Source: Poriferisodalis sp965203655
Lineage (GTDB): Bacteria > Actinomycetota > Acidimicrobiia > Acidimicrobiales > Poriferisodalaceae
Length of the DNA stretch: 64,000 nt
Assembly: GCF_965203655.1 (NCBI RefSeq)
Contig: NZ_CBDBDD010000005.1
Location: forward strand, 62,001-126,000
Reading direction: 5' to 3'
Shown: positions 21,563 through 30,097 of the stretch, in pieces
Layout of the letters: the number at the start of each line of letters is the position of its first letter
Position numbering within the stretch: the first letter of the stretch is position 1
Notes under the pieces: model-generated
The model's database searches: none
The model's input: the letters and a program-made list of their open reading frames with translations, nothing else
Told to the model about the DNA's origin: nothing
Translations under genes and position numbers: made by a program

Positions 21563-21644
21563 CAGTTGATCCGCCCGGAGTTCAAGGGGTTCGGCGGGCT
21601 TCTGGCCGGACGGGGCGCGACGATTCCCAGATAGCCTCGCGGTG

Positions 21645-22139
21645 ATGGTTGGCGATCCAGGACAACAGCCAGAACACGGCGAGCTGCTGGATGGCGGACT
21701 TCACGCGCAGGACGTCACCGACGACGAATCATTCGTTCCGGAGCCGGCGAAACTGATGCGCATCGGCGGGATGGTTCGCAAGCTGCTCGAAGAGGTTCGC
21801 CATGCCGAACTCGACGAAGCGGGACGCGACCGAATGCGTGATGTGTACCACCTGTCGGTCGAGGAGTTGGCGACGGCCGTGTCCGAACCGCTGGCCGAGG
21901 AGCTGAACCGGCTTGCGTTCTCCTTTGACGAGGACGTTCCTTCAGGTCCCGAGCTACGGATCGCTCAGGCCCAGCTCGTGGGATGGCTCGAAGGGCTCTT
22001 CCACGGCATCCAAGCGGCGGTATCAGCACAGCAGATGATGGCGGAGCGGCAGCTGCGCAGCATGCGGGGCAATGCCCTCGAAGCTGGCGCGCAACCTGGC
22101 CCCCCGCGAACGACGGATAGGAGTGGGGTCTATCTGTGA
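21645..22139 (+). CDS. bpa: Bacterial proteasome activator Bpa (DUF2587)
   Basis: ATP-independent proteasome activator that forms a ring on the 20S core in actinobacteria. The 164 residues show the Bpa core LMRIGGMVRKLLEEVRHAELDEAGRDRMRDVYHLSVEEL, then SGPELRIAQAQLVGWLEGLFHGIQAAVSAQQMMAERQLRSM. The C-terminus ends GVYL, matching the GQYL-like tail that docks into the proteasome. It starts with ATG at 21645 (a GTG lies immediately before). The proteasome subunit genes are not in this window. Its upstream neighbour lies 82 bases away on the same strand. Confidence 0.9.
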   Translation: MVGDPGQQPEHGELLDGGLHAQDVTDDESFVPEPAKLMRIGGMVRKLLEEVRHAELDEAGRDRMRDVYHLSVEELATAVSEPLAEELNRLAFSFDEDVPSGPELRIAQAQLVGWLEGLFHGIQAAVSAQQMMAERQLRSMRGNALEAGAQPGPPRTTDRSGVYL

Positions 22140-22233
22140 GCAGGTCGAGGTGGACCGGTGGCCGATGCCGCATGTCGGGCGTTGCCCTAGCCCCGGGCGT
22201 GGGCGCGCATTGAAGGAGCACTGACGGAACTGC

Positions 22234-22261
22234 CTGGCCGCGCCGTCGGGGGAGCGGCCAG
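22234..22261. repeat. 8-bp perfect inverted repeat upstream of the 22288 gene
   Basis: CTGGCCGC (22234-22241) and its exact reverse complement GCGGCCAG (22254-22261) are separated by 12 bases. The element sits 26 bases before the next ATG, where it could be an operator, or a hairpin in the leader close to the ribosome-binding site. In GC-rich DNA such repeats also occur by chance. Confidence 0.4.
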
Positions 22262-22287
22262 CGAGCACTGCAGGGAGCGAAGATCAC

Positions 22288-22953
22288 ATGGCCCTCGAGG
22301 TTGAAACCAAGGACTGCACGGCACTGAGCGATGCCGAGATCTCCGAGATGGCCGAGTTGGTCACCGGCGAGAAGGTGCACTTCGACGTCGGGCATCTCTC
22401 CAAGCAGCGTGACGCCTGGGTGCTCATCACACATGTACGCGATGGCGCCAAGCTCGCCGCATACGGCTTCTGCACGCTCGAGCGCGTCGGCGGTGATCCG
22501 ACCGTGCTGATGGGTGCCGGTGCCACTCGCCGCTCGGCGCGACGTGACAGCGCCCTGCGCGCGATGGTGACCGATCAGCTCCGCCGGGCGGTCTTGGCAT
22601 TTCCTGACGAAGACGTACTGGTGGCCTGCCAGATGGCTGATGCCGCCGCATTCGTGGCGTTCAAACCGTTGGACCGGGTCGTGCCGCGGCCCGGCTACGA
22701 GCCCAATGGCGAGGACCGGGCTTGGGGACGCCGGCTCGCGAAGCGTTTCGACGTGCAGGGCGAGTACAAGGCGCGAGAGTTCAAGGTGTACGGCGACGGT
22801 GGCCCCTCGTTCGTGCTGAACCACACCGCCGCACGTCCTGAGAAAACCTCCCCGGAGCTCAATGCGCTGTTTGATGACCACGACGCGGCCAACGGCGATG
22901 CGATGATCGCATTCGGCTGGGCCAGCCGGGAAGACCTCGCCAAGCTGCTGTAA
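22288..22953 (+). CDS. Conserved-looking hypothetical protein, 221 aa
   Basis: I do not recognise this protein. It is soluble, balanced in charge, has no signal peptide and no obvious cofactor motif. The alternation of strands and helices and the central VLMGAGATRRSARRDSALRAMVTDQLRRAVLAFPDEDVLVACQMADAAAFVAF would be compatible with a GNAT-like fold, but no acetyl-CoA loop is certain. Codon use and GC content match the neighbours, and AGGGAG precedes the ATG at a suitable distance, so it is very probably a real gene. It is followed after 20 bases by a nitroreductase gene on the same strand. Confidence 0.72.
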   Translation: MALEVETKDCTALSDAEISEMAELVTGEKVHFDVGHLSKQRDAWVLITHVRDGAKLAAYGFCTLERVGGDPTVLMGAGATRRSARRDSALRAMVTDQLRRAVLAFPDEDVLVACQMADAAAFVAFKPLDRVVPRPGYEPNGEDRAWGRRLAKRFDVQGEYKAREFKVYGDGGPSFVLNHTAARPEKTSPELNALFDDHDAANGDAMIAFGWASREDLAKLL

Positions 22954-22973
22954 CGCTCGCAGCCCATGGGCTC

Positions 22974-23663
22974 GTGCAGGGAGCGCATGCGCTGGTGACC
23001 TCCGGATTCAGCGAACTCGCCCGCCGTCGCAGGATGACCCGGCACTTCCTGCCGGATCGGGTCGACGACAGCCTGCTCGAGCGAATCCTCGACTCCGCCC
23101 GCCGTGTCCCGTCGGCCGGCAATGCGCAGGGCTTCGACTTCGTTGTGCTCCGTGGCCCCAGCGAGACGGCTCGTTACTGGGACACCACCCTGCCCCCAGA
23201 CCGCCGCAAGAGCTTTCGCTGGGATGGGTTGCTGGCCTGCCCGGTCCTCGTCACATTGTGGGCCGATCCGCAGGCGTACATCGACCGCTACGGCGAAACC
23301 GACAAGGAACGCTCCGGACTGGGCTCGGGCACGGAGGCCTGGTCAACGCCGTATTGGACCGTGGATGCGGCGTTCGCGTCGCTCGCACTGCAGTACGCCG
23401 CGCTTGACGAGGGCCTCGGGGTGCTGTTCTTCGGCATGTTCGATCATGCTGCCGCCGTGGCAGCGGCGCTCGGTGTCCCTCCGGGGCACGAGCCTGTCGG
23501 CGTCGTGGCGCTGGGCTGGCCCGATCGCGCCGCCGAGATGTCCAGCGGACCTGCAGCGAGCCAGGACCGGCCCCGCCGCCCGCTGTTCGCCGACGGGCCG
23601 GGCGAAACAGCGACCGCTGCCGACCGCCCGTTGGTGCACTGGGGACACTGGACCGGCCGCTGA
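22974..23663 (+). CDS. Nitroreductase-family FMN oxidoreductase
   Basis: Dimeric FMN-binding NAD(P)H oxidoreductase fold of about 229 residues. The N-terminal FMN motif is RRRMTRHFLPDRVDDSLLERILDSARRVPSAGNAQGFDFVVLRG. The C-terminal part has VDAAFASLALQYAALDEGLGVLFFGMF, the usual second binding region, then PPGHEPVGVVALGWPD. The physiological substrate is unknown. Starts at GTG 22974 or GTG 22995; the latter follows GGGAG by about 11 bases and begins close to the conserved domain. Confidence 0.85.
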   Translation: MQGAHALVTSGFSELARRRRMTRHFLPDRVDDSLLERILDSARRVPSAGNAQGFDFVVLRGPSETARYWDTTLPPDRRKSFRWDGLLACPVLVTLWADPQAYIDRYGETDKERSGLGSGTEAWSTPYWTVDAAFASLALQYAALDEGLGVLFFGMFDHAAAVAAALGVPPGHEPVGVVALGWPDRAAEMSSGPAASQDRPRRPLFADGPGETATAADRPLVHWGHWTGR

Positions 23664-23794
23664 GGGGCACTGCCCCGCCGTGCGGCTCAGCCCCAGGAGC
23701 AGGCGGCTGCCGGTGAGCCGCTGGTAAGTTGCTGCGGGGCGGCCACCGAACACGGATCGGCCCACACCCATCCCGACCCGGGAGGAACGCTGAC

Positions 23795-24226
23795 GTGGGT
23801 GACGAGACTGCGCCAGATGAGATCGGGCCGAAGCAGATGGCGATGGTGGAATACCTCAAGCTCGGGGACGACCCGCACTTGGTCGCCTATGTCTGTGACG
23901 CATGCGGTGCCAGCTACTTCGACCGGCGCAATGCCTGTGCCGCATGCGGTGCGCGCCAGTTCTCCATCGAACGGCTCGCCAACACCGGCGCGGTACGCAC
24001 CTTCACGATCGTCCATCGTGCCGCGCGGGGTGTGCCCGCTCCCTACGTCTCCGCAGTCGTCGATCTGGACGGGGGCGGCCGCGTCAAGAGCAATATCATC
24101 AACATCGAGCCCACGCCGGCCAACATCGGCCTCGGCATGCGAGTGCGCCTCGCCACCTACGTGACCGCCACCGATGACGACGGCAACGAGGCCGTCGCCT
24201 TCGGCTACGAGCCCGAAGCAGCATAA
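23795..24226 (+). CDS. DUF35-type OB-fold protein with zinc ribbon (acyl-CoA associated)
   Basis: 143-residue protein with an N-terminal zinc ribbon, CDACGASYFDRRNACAACG (two CxxC pairs), followed by an OB-fold (GAVRTFTIVHRAARGVPAPYVSAVVDLDGGGRVKSNI). DUF35 proteins pair with SCP2-type thiolases or lipid-transfer proteins and are thought to bind acyl-CoA or assist thiolysis in steroid and fatty-acid breakdown. The thiolase gene follows after 83 bases on the same strand. GTG at 23795 is fixed by GGAGGA 8 bases upstream. Confidence 0.9.
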   Translation: MGDETAPDEIGPKQMAMVEYLKLGDDPHLVAYVCDACGASYFDRRNACAACGARQFSIERLANTGAVRTFTIVHRAARGVPAPYVSAVVDLDGGGRVKSNIINIEPTPANIGLGMRVRLATYVTATDDDGNEAVAFGYEPEAA

Positions 24227-24309
24227 GCCTGCCCCGTCATCCGCCCGACCCTGCGAACCGACTAGCAACTGCATCAGCGACAGATCTGCCTAACGCATAG
24301 GGAGCACCC

Positions 24310-25521
24310 ATGAGCAACCAAGACCCGGTGTGGATTCTCGGCACCTCCATGACCAAGTTCGGCCGTTATGCCGACAAAGACCTCATCGACCTGGCCGCAG
24401 AGGCCTCGCTCGGCGCACTCGATGACGGCGACGTCACCATGGCAGAGATGGACGTGCTGGCCGCCGGGTGCCTGTACGAGGCCAACGGCGGCGTCGGCCA
24501 GCGCCTGCAGAAGCAGCTCGGCCAGACCGGCATTCCCGTGTACAACGTGGCCAATGCCTGCGCCACCGGCGCCACCGCGGTTCGCACGGTGATGATGGCG
24601 ATCAAGGCCGGCGAAGCGCAGATGGGCCTGGCGGTGGGCGTCGAGCAGATGGGCAAGATGGGCATGCTCGGTGCCGATCGGGCTGCCCGCTCTGACAAGC
24701 AGGTGTTCGAGCGCAAGGGCCGCTTCGGCTCCGTCGTCGGCGTCGAGGGACGGCTCGGCACCAACATGATGCCCGGCGTCTTTGCGCAGGCCGGGATGGA
24801 GTACGCCTACGAGAACGACGGTGTCGGCTTCGAGCAGTTCGCCAAGGTGGCGCAGAAGAACCACGAGCACTCCACGCTGAACCCGCTGGCGCAGTACCGC
24901 AAGGCATTCACCCTCGACGAGGTCATGAGCTCGGAGGTGATTGCCTACCCGAACACGCTGCTGATGTGCTGCCCGACCGGCGATGGCTCGGCGGCAGTGG
25001 TGCTGGTCTCCAACGAGAAGCTCAAGACGCTCCCGCGTGAACAGCAACGGCGCGCTGTCAAGGTCTCGGCTTCGGTACTGACCTCAGATCCTTGGACCGA
25101 GGGCTGTCAAGTGCAGCCCGATGTCAACACGCTGACCCGCAACGCCGCTGACGCGGCATACGAGGTTTCGGGCGTGGATCCCGCCGATCTCGATCTGGTC
25201 GAGCTGCACGACTGCTTCGCAACTGCCGAGCTGCGGCACTACGACAACCTGCGGCTGTGCGAACCCGGCGGCGCTGGCGAGTGGATCGACAAGGGCGGTC
25301 CGTGGCGCGACGGGGAGATCCCAGTCAACGTGTCGGGCGGCCTGCTGTCGAAGGGACATCCCATCGGCGCCACCGGCGTGGCCAACCTGTTCGAGGTTGC
25401 CACCCACGTCCGCGGCGAAGCTGGCGACCGCCAGGTGCCCGACGCCAAAGTCGGTCTCGCCCATGTGATCGGCCTCGGCTCCAGCTGCGGCGTGCACATC
25501 CTGGAGCGTTCCGGGCTGTAG
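24310..25521 (+). CDS. SCP2-type thiolase / lipid-transfer protein (acetyl-CoA acetyltransferase-like)
   Basis: Thiolase-superfamily enzyme (403 residues) likely acting in beta-oxidation-like cleavage of branched or steroid acyl-CoAs. The nucleophile region is VANACATGATAVRTVMMAI (catalytic Cys). Other thiolase blocks are AYPNTLLMCCPTGDGSAAVVL, VELHDCFATAEL, GGLLSKGHPIGATG and GLGSSCGVHIL. AGGGAG precedes the ATG. Its partner DUF35 gene lies directly upstream. The real reaction (thiolysis or retro-aldol as in Ltp2) cannot be told from sequence alone. Confidence 0.9.
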   Translation: MSNQDPVWILGTSMTKFGRYADKDLIDLAAEASLGALDDGDVTMAEMDVLAAGCLYEANGGVGQRLQKQLGQTGIPVYNVANACATGATAVRTVMMAIKAGEAQMGLAVGVEQMGKMGMLGADRAARSDKQVFERKGRFGSVVGVEGRLGTNMMPGVFAQAGMEYAYENDGVGFEQFAKVAQKNHEHSTLNPLAQYRKAFTLDEVMSSEVIAYPNTLLMCCPTGDGSAAVVLVSNEKLKTLPREQQRRAVKVSASVLTSDPWTEGCQVQPDVNTLTRNAADAAYEVSGVDPADLDLVELHDCFATAELRHYDNLRLCEPGGAGEWIDKGGPWRDGEIPVNVSGGLLSKGHPIGATGVANLFEVATHVRGEAGDRQVPDAKVGLAHVIGLGSSCGVHILERSGL

Positions 25522-25530
25522 CCCGAACGC
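25506..25530. terminator. Hairpin across the thiolase stop codon, possible bidirectional terminator
   Basis: GCGTTCCGGGCT and AGCCCGAACGC form an 11-bp stem with one bulged C and a 2-base loop, spanning the stop codon between convergent genes. There is no T-run, so it is a weak candidate for an intrinsic terminator. A near copy of the left arm (14 of 15 bases) recurs at 25546-25560. Confidence 0.4.
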
Positions 25531-25567
25531 GGCCCTCAAGCACCAGCGTTCCGCGCTGTAGGCGAAC

Positions 25568-26455
25568 TCAGGTACTGAACGCCTCAAGGGTGGGGGTCAG
25601 CTCGTCGAGGTACCGCAGCGTCTCGTCTGCCGACGGCAGATCGAAGTTGACCGGTGTGAATACGAACTGGCTCACACCCGCCTCGGCGTAGGACTCCAAG
25701 CGATCCAGTCGCGGCCGACCCCAGATGTAGAGCGTGATCGGGATGTCATCGGCATCGTCACGACCCGCTTCGGCTGCCAAGCGGCGGAATCGCTCGATGC
25801 CGCCGACCACGTCCGGCTTGCCGGTGGTGTTCATGACGCCGACATCAATGGGGCACCATTCATCCGCGTACTCGGCGGCGTGTTGGATGCCGAGCGGGCC
25901 GGCGTTCCCGAGCGAGATCGGCACTGATCCGTTCACCGGCTTTGGGTAGATCCATGACTCGCTGTGGCTGTCCCAGCGGCCGTCGAACGCCGGCACCGGG
26001 TCATGTGCCCAGATGGACCGCATGGCTGCCACACGCTCTCGCATGGCGCCGTACCGCTGGCGGAACGGCATGTCCGGCCGGTGATCGGCCAGCTCTTCCT
26101 GGTTCCAGCCGACACCGATCCCGAGCACGACGCGCCCGTCCGACAGCACATCAGTCGAGGCCACCGTCTGGGCCAAGTCGATGAGGTCGTGCTGCAGGAT
26201 CAGGCAGATGCCGGTGCCCAGCTTGATCTTCGACGTGCGTGCCGCCGCGACCCCCATCGAGACGAAGGGGTCCATCATGTGGAAGTAGGTGCCGGGCAGC
26301 TGCCCGCCGTTGGGGTACTGGCTCTCGCGAGACGTCGGGATGTGGGTGTGCTCGGGATACCAGACCGAGTAGTAGCCGCGCTCTTCGAGCTCGCAGGCCA
26401 AGTCGCCTGGATCGATGCCGCCGTAGTGATTGCCAGTGAGATACCCGAATTTCAT
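25568..26455 (-). CDS. LLM-class (luciferase-like, probably F420-dependent) oxidoreductase
   Basis: TIM-barrel flavin/F420 oxidoreductase of 295 residues. The start MKFGYLTGNHYGGIDPGDLACELEERGYYSVWYPEHTHIP, the segment SKIKLGTGICLILQHDLIDLAQTVASTDVLSDGRVVLGIGVGWNQEELADH and the late GVSQFVFTPVNFDLPSADETLRYLDEL match the actinobacterial F420-dependent LLM families. The substrate is unknown. It converges with the thiolase gene and is followed upstream (minus strand) by an SDR gene 54 bases away. Confidence 0.88.
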   Translation of the reverse strand: MKFGYLTGNHYGGIDPGDLACELEERGYYSVWYPEHTHIPTSRESQYPNGGQLPGTYFHMMDPFVSMGVAAARTSKIKLGTGICLILQHDLIDLAQTVASTDVLSDGRVVLGIGVGWNQEELADHRPDMPFRQRYGAMRERVAAMRSIWAHDPVPAFDGRWDSHSESWIYPKPVNGSVPISLGNAGPLGIQHAAEYADEWCPIDVGVMNTTGKPDVVGGIERFRRLAAEAGRDDADDIPITLYIWGRPRLDRLESYAEAGVSQFVFTPVNFDLPSADETLRYLDELTPTLEAFST

Positions 26456-26509
26456 GGCGCGCAGCCTAGGAACTGGGAGTTGCCCGCGGCCGTGTCTGAT
26501 GCGCCGCGG

Positions 26510-27259
26510 TCACCCGCGGCCGACCAGTGGCATCCCGTTGGCCATCACGGTCATGGTGAGCACGTTGGCGTCGGGCGGAAGCTCGGCCATGTACAGCACC
26601 GCCTTCGCAACGTTGGACACATCCATCACGGGCTCAGTTCGCACGGCTCCGTCGGCCTGGGGCACCCCCGTCGACATAGCCGCGGTCAGCGGTGACTCGG
26701 CGTTGCCGACATCGATCTGGCCGACGGTGATGCCGTGGTCACGGCCCTCAAGCGAGAGCGCTTTGGTCAGCCCGGTGATGGCGTGCTTGGTGGCGGTGTA
26801 CGGCGACGAGTTCGGCCGTGGCGTCTGCGCAGACACCGATCCGTTGTTGATGATGCGTCCACCGGAGGGGTCCTGGCGCTTCATCTGCGCGAAAGCGGCG
26901 CGGGCGCACAGCCACGATCCGGTGAGGTTCACCCCGACCGTGGCCATCCAGTCAGCGATCGGCAACTCATCGACCGGCACAGGGCGCGTTCCCATGCCGG
27001 CATTGTTGAACAGGAGGTCGACGCGGCCGAACTGCTCGACGGCAGCGGTGAACAGGGCGTCCACGTCAGACGGATCCGACACATCTGCGGTCACAGCGAG
27101 CGCGTCAGCGACGCACTGATCCACCACCTCGTCGAGCAGCTCCCGGCGGCGGCCGCACACCGCCACCTTCCAGCCGGCCGCTGAGAGCTCCAGCGCACTC
27201 GCTTTGCCGATGCCCGTGCCACCGCCGGTGATGACTGCCACGCCCTTGTTCATCGTCAT
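26510..27259 (-). CDS. Short-chain dehydrogenase/reductase (SDR)
   Basis: Classical SDR of about 249 residues. NAD(P)-binding motif VAVITGGGTGIGKASALELSAAGW, the NNAG motif (LLFNNAGMGT), the catalytic serine in GGRIINNGSVSAQTPRPNSSPYTATKHAITGLTKAL with YTATK providing the Tyr and Lys. The ATG at 27259 overlaps the glnS stop (ATGA); an ATG at 27253 is 2 codons later and has a better spaced AAGGA. The substrate is unknown. Translational coupling to glnS is an odd pairing that probably reflects compact packing. Confidence 0.9.
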   Translation of the reverse strand: MTMNKGVAVITGGGTGIGKASALELSAAGWKVAVCGRRRELLDEVVDQCVADALAVTADVSDPSDVDALFTAAVEQFGRVDLLFNNAGMGTRPVPVDELPIADWMATVGVNLTGSWLCARAAFAQMKRQDPSGGRIINNGSVSAQTPRPNSSPYTATKHAITGLTKALSLEGRDHGITVGQIDVGNAESPLTAAMSTGVPQADGAVRTEPVMDVSNVAKAVLYMAELPPDANVLTMTVMANGMPLVGRG

Positions 27260-29025
27260 GTTCCTTGCTGTTGCTGGCGCTTCTGGATGTTCGCCCACTC
27301 GTCACGCAGGCCGACGGTGCGGTGGAAGAGCGGTGAGCCGGGGCTGTCCGAGCCTGAGCTGTCGGCGCAGAAGTAGCCGAGGCGCTCGAACTGCACCACC
27401 TGCCCGGGGGCGATATCAGCGATGGCTGGCTCGGCGACCCCGCTGCACAGTTCCAGTGAGTCCGGGTGCAGGTCGTCGAGTGGATCACCGGTGCGCTCGC
27501 CCGGCAGCTCGGCATCGAAGAGCCGCTCGTACAGCGCCGCTTCGATTGGCACGGCGTGCGCGGCGCTGACCCAGTGGATCGTGGCCTTGACCTTGCGACC
27601 GTCTGGGGCTTGCCCGCCGGAAGTCTCGGGGTCATAGGTGCAGCGCACCTCGATGACATTCCCGTCTGCGTCGGTGACTGCGTCGGTACAGCGAACGAAG
27701 TAGCCGGCGCGCAGCCTCACCTCGCGTCCCGGCGTCAGCCGGAAGTACTTGGGTGGCGCTTCCAACCGGAAGTCGTCCTGCTCGATCCACAATGTCCCAC
27801 TGAATGGGACCTGCCGGGTTCCTGCCGGCGGATCCTCGGGATTGTTGACAGCTTCCCGGTACTCGACGAGCGGCTCCCCGTCATCGTCGCTTGGCCAGTT
27901 GGTGATCACCAGCTTCAGCGGTCGCAGCACGGCCATCCGCCGAGGCGCGGTGGCGTTCAGCTCGGTGCGCACGAATGATTCGAGCAGCTCGGGTGCGTGC
28001 CGGCTGTTGGTACGCGCCACACCGATGAAGCCGCAGAAGTCCCGGATAGCCGAGGGGGGATAGCCGCGCCTGCGCAGGGCCCGCAGCGTGGGCAGCCGGG
28101 GATCGTCCCAGCCGTCCACATGACTGTCTTCCACGAGACGGCGAAGGATTCGCTTGGAGGTGATCGTGTGGGTCAGCTCGAGGCGGGCGAATTCGGTCTG
28201 ATGCGGGCGGTCGCCCCGATGACCCAGCTCGACGAGGGGCAGGTGCTCCAAGTACCAGTCGTACAGCGCCCGGTTGTCCCTGAATTCCAGCGTGCACAGC
28301 GAATGTGTGACGCCTTCGATGGCATCACTCTGGCCGTGTGCCCAGTCGTAGGTGGGATAGATGCACCAGCGGTCGCCGCTGCGGTAGTGATGCTCGTGGC
28401 GGATGCGGTACATCACCGGGTCACGCAACTGCATGTTCTCGTGCTGCATGTCGACACGGGCTCGCAGCACCCTGCTGCCTTCGGGATGCTGACCGGCGGC
28501 CATCTCCCGGAACAGGCGCAGGTTCTCGGGGGCTTCCCGATCCCGGTAGGGGCTCTCGATGCCTGGCTGTCCGAAGCCCCCGCGCCCAGCCGAGATGGTT
28601 TCCGCGTCCTGGTCGTCGACATAGGCCAGGCCTCGCTCGATCAGGTATTCCGCCCATGCGTAGAGCTGTTCGAAGTAGTCCGAGGCAAAGCGAACCTCGT
28701 CGGGCTCGAAGCCCAGCCACTTCACGTCGTCGACGATGGCCTCGACGTACTCGGGACTCTCGGTTGCGGGATTCGTATCGTCGAAGCGCAGAAAGCAGCG
28801 GCCGCCGAACTCGGAGGCCACCGTGAAGTCCAAGCAGATCGCCTTGGCGTGACCAACGTGGAGATACCCGTTCGGTTCCGGCGGGAAGCGGGTCTGGACC
28901 CTGCCTGCGAAACGCTCCGACCCCAAGTCCGCCTCGACTTGGTCTCGAATGAAGTCGCGACTGCCGCCGTTCGCGGACTCGCCGGTCGGGGCGGCTGAGC
29001 TGGAGGGCCCGACTCGGTCAGTCAC
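27256..29025 (-). CDS. glnS: Glutaminyl-tRNA synthetase GlnRS
   Basis: Class I synthetase charging tRNA-Gln directly with glutamine. The 589 residues carry the HIGH motif HVGH (56-59, in RFPPEPNGYLHVGHAKAI), GRCFLRFDDTNPATES, WCIYPTYDWAHGQSDAIEGVTHSLCTLEFRDNR, the KMSKS equivalent TITSKRIL, then the anticodon-binding beta-barrels (VITNWPSDDDGEPL, PPKYFRLTPGREVRLRAGYFVRC). These are GlnRS rather than GluRS signatures. GTG at 29025. Most actinobacteria use GatCAB transamidation instead, so this gene is somewhat unexpected. Confidence 0.93.
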   Translation of the reverse strand: MTDRVGPSSSAAPTGESANGGSRDFIRDQVEADLGSERFAGRVQTRFPPEPNGYLHVGHAKAICLDFTVASEFGGRCFLRFDDTNPATESPEYVEAIVDDVKWLGFEPDEVRFASDYFEQLYAWAEYLIERGLAYVDDQDAETISAGRGGFGQPGIESPYRDREAPENLRLFREMAAGQHPEGSRVLRARVDMQHENMQLRDPVMYRIRHEHHYRSGDRWCIYPTYDWAHGQSDAIEGVTHSLCTLEFRDNRALYDWYLEHLPLVELGHRGDRPHQTEFARLELTHTITSKRILRRLVEDSHVDGWDDPRLPTLRALRRRGYPPSAIRDFCGFIGVARTNSRHAPELLESFVRTELNATAPRRMAVLRPLKLVITNWPSDDDGEPLVEYREAVNNPEDPPAGTRQVPFSGTLWIEQDDFRLEAPPKYFRLTPGREVRLRAGYFVRCTDAVTDADGNVIEVRCTYDPETSGGQAPDGRKVKATIHWVSAAHAVPIEAALYERLFDAELPGERTGDPLDDLHPDSLELCSGVAEPAIADIAPGQVVQFERLGYFCADSSGSDSPGSPLFHRTVGLRDEWANIQKRQQQQGT

Positions 29026-29031
29026 AGATCC

Positions 29032-29931
29032 TCAGGCGTCAACGGTGACGTGCGGAGGCGGCCAGACGCCCGCCACGATGCCGGTTTCGACGAGGTAGCC
29101 CATGATGCGCTCGAGCCGTCCCAGCAGGGCTTCAAGATCGGCTGCGGGCAGTGCGTCTGCCGCTGGCAACGACAGCCTGTCCGTGTCGTGCTCCACGGCT
29201 CGGCGTGCCGCATTTCCTTCGGGTGTCTGCTCACCGTCAGCAGTGATCCAGCCCCGATCGATGAGTCGTTGACACGCGGCATCCCATTCGTCGGCGCTCC
29301 AGCCCCGGATCTTCTGGATCGTGGCGCCATTGCCATGGCCGCCGGTGGTCATCATCACGTGGCATTCAACGGGATCCAGATCGCCGGCGGCGAGCGCGAT
29401 GTTGTGGCCGTCGAAACGGAACTCTCGCAGCAGCGTGCAGCCGTGCCAGAGGTCCATGACATCGCCGCCACCTGTGCTGTCGCCCGGCCACGGCTCCGAT
29501 GCCCATCCTGCATAGAGCGGTCGAGCGCCGATGGGCAGATCGTCGGCGAAGCTGCGCAGCGCAGACGCAGCCGCTGCGATCTCGCCGGCATCGGGATACT
29601 CGCCAAGCGCCCGTTGCATGGACGCAGTGGTGAGCTCGAGCTGGCGGGTACGGACGGCGTCAGGGTCCATGATGTCCCAGCAGCCCGGCACCGCCCGTTC
29701 CACCATGCGTGGGGCGAAGTTGTAGAACACCGCCGTGATGGTCGCAGCGCTCACCCTGCCCATGGGGGCCGAGCGGTACGCGAAGTACGCATGCCACCAG
29801 CCCTTGAACCCGTCGTCGTTGAAGCCGTAGATCTCGGGCGAGTAGTACGCGACGGTGTGAATCGGCTCGACCGTCCGTCCCAGGCGGCGGATGGGGCTGC
29901 GACGGTCATCGGTGCGGGGGATCTCGCCCAT
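29032..29931 (-). CDS. SCO6745/SalK-type protein (winged-helix-like)
   Basis: Matches the actinobacterial SCO6745 (SalK-related) family. The N-terminus VEPIHTVAYYSPEIYGFNDDGFKGWWHAYFAYRSAPMGRVSAATITAVFYNFAPRMVERAVPGCW and the middle LWHGCTLLREFRFDGHNIALAAGDLDPVECHVMMTTGG are the family's hallmark blocks. A predicted helix-turn-helix-like region follows (WDAACQRLIDRGWITADGEQTPEGNAARRAVEHDTDRLS). The function is unknown; some members may bind ligand or DNA. Its stop lies 6 bases before glnS, so the two are probably co-transcribed. Confidence 0.85.
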   Translation of the reverse strand: MGEIPRTDDRRSPIRRLGRTVEPIHTVAYYSPEIYGFNDDGFKGWWHAYFAYRSAPMGRVSAATITAVFYNFAPRMVERAVPGCWDIMDPDAVRTRQLELTTASMQRALGEYPDAGEIAAAASALRSFADDLPIGARPLYAGWASEPWPGDSTGGGDVMDLWHGCTLLREFRFDGHNIALAAGDLDPVECHVMMTTGGHGNGATIQKIRGWSADEWDAACQRLIDRGWITADGEQTPEGNAARRAVEHDTDRLSLPAADALPAADLEALLGRLERIMGYLVETGIVAGVWPPPHVTVDA

Positions 29932-30071
29932 CTGTGCTCCTCGTTCCCGTAGCTCTCGGGGTCAGCGGCTGCGGGCGGCATCACGGCCCGCCGCGGTCGC
30001 CGCAATGGTATGGCGCGGCAGGCTGCACCGCAGTGCCTGTTGCCACCGAAGCCGGGGCTGCGCCTGCGCAG

Positions 30072-30097
30072 ATGGGCGAAACTACGGTTTCGCCCAT
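30072..30097. repeat. 11-bp perfect inverted repeat overlapping the SRPBCC start codon
   Basis: ATGGGCGAAAC (30072-30082) and its exact reverse complement (30087-30097) are separated by 4 bases. The right arm contains the first two bases of the ATG at 30096. It could be an operator, or an mRNA hairpin that hides the start codon. It lies in the 164-base divergent region between the SCO6745 and SRPBCC genes. Confidence 0.6.
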
